This document shows positions 37,043 to 37,123 of a stretch of 37,123 nucleotides of DNA, piece after piece (the first letter of the stretch is position 1; each line of letters starts with the position of its first letter). The notes under the pieces are model-generated. The model had not been told where the DNA came from. It worked only from the letters and a program-made list of their open reading frames with translations, and did not search any database. The translations under genes and the position numbers were made by a program. The stretch is taken from positions 1-37,123 of IMG/VR virus record IMGVR_UViG_3300021376_001850. One strand, 5' to 3'. The DNA comes from a virus.

Positions 37043-37123
37043 GCGAGTACGCATGCGACAAGTGTGGGACGGAAGTGCCCAATGGTTCGGGACACTACCC
37101 CAATGGGGACACGGGCGACAGGG
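37039..37123 (+). CDS. Zinc-knuckle protein, 3' truncated by window
   Basis: A frame opens at GTG 37039 in a GTGA overlap with the previous stop and runs off the window: SEYACDKCGTEVPNGSGHY. It has one CxxC knuckle and a later His. It continues the run of small zinc-binding genes; too little is visible for more. Confidence 0.5.
   Translation, partial: MSEYACDKCGTEVPNGSGHYPNGDTGDR

Overview
The window is one continuous, gene-dense stretch of phage genome with every gene on the + strand. Most neighbouring genes abut or overlap (ATGA, GTGA and TAATG junctions), and no gap exceeds about 110 bases. No integrase, tRNA, CRISPR array, insertion sequence or recognisable capsid, tail or terminase gene is visible. 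Two WhiB-type proteins, a family found essentially only in actinobacteria and their phages, point to an actinobacterial host. Moderate base composition and a possible leaderless promoter fit a low-GC actinobacterium such as a freshwater lineage, but the host assignment is inference.

Left block (about 1-10.5 kb) is the DNA replication and recombination module. In order it carries a DnaB-type helicase (5' end cut by the window), a CHC2/TOPRIM primase, an SNF2-type helicase, a MerR-like regulator, a candidate zinc-containing ssDNA-binding protein, a family A DNA polymerase with proofreading domain, a RecA-like recombinase, a small PD-(D/E)XK nuclease, a Cas4/RecB-like nuclease and a second small resolvase-like nuclease. 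Small zinc-ribbon and unknown proteins lie between them.

Middle block (about 10.5-21.1 kb) opens with a SpoVS-like (Alba superfamily) protein. It then runs through about twenty mostly unrecognised, often short, basic or disordered proteins. Six otherwise unrelated members begin with the same gap-free 15-residue N-terminal pattern, ending Arg-Arg-Pro. Two others share a different N-terminal motif, and another adjacent pair shares a Cys-x-Cys-x2-Cys motif. A Gly-rich protein with a histone-H1-like tail and a trio of Lys-rich small proteins also lie here. This is the strongest candidate for an undescribed system: a set of phage proteins sharing a targeting or assembly tag.

Right block (about 21.1-37.1 kb) is accessory. 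It holds nucleotide-metabolism enzymes (a HAD deoxyribonucleotidase and a DUF6378-like protein), two WhiB proteins, a lysozyme-like protein, an HTH protein, a glycosyltransferase, a second SNF2 helicase, a DUF932 protein and many tiny genes. From 27.6 kb onward the genes fall into five transcription units. Each is headed by a near-identical promoter: TTGACA, a 19-bp spacer holding the dyad GGATAGTATCC (one mismatch in the first copy), and a TANNNT -10 box. A long spacer carrying a dyad is the architecture of MerR-regulated promoters, and a MerR-like protein is encoded at 3.4 kb. The link between the two is a testable inference.
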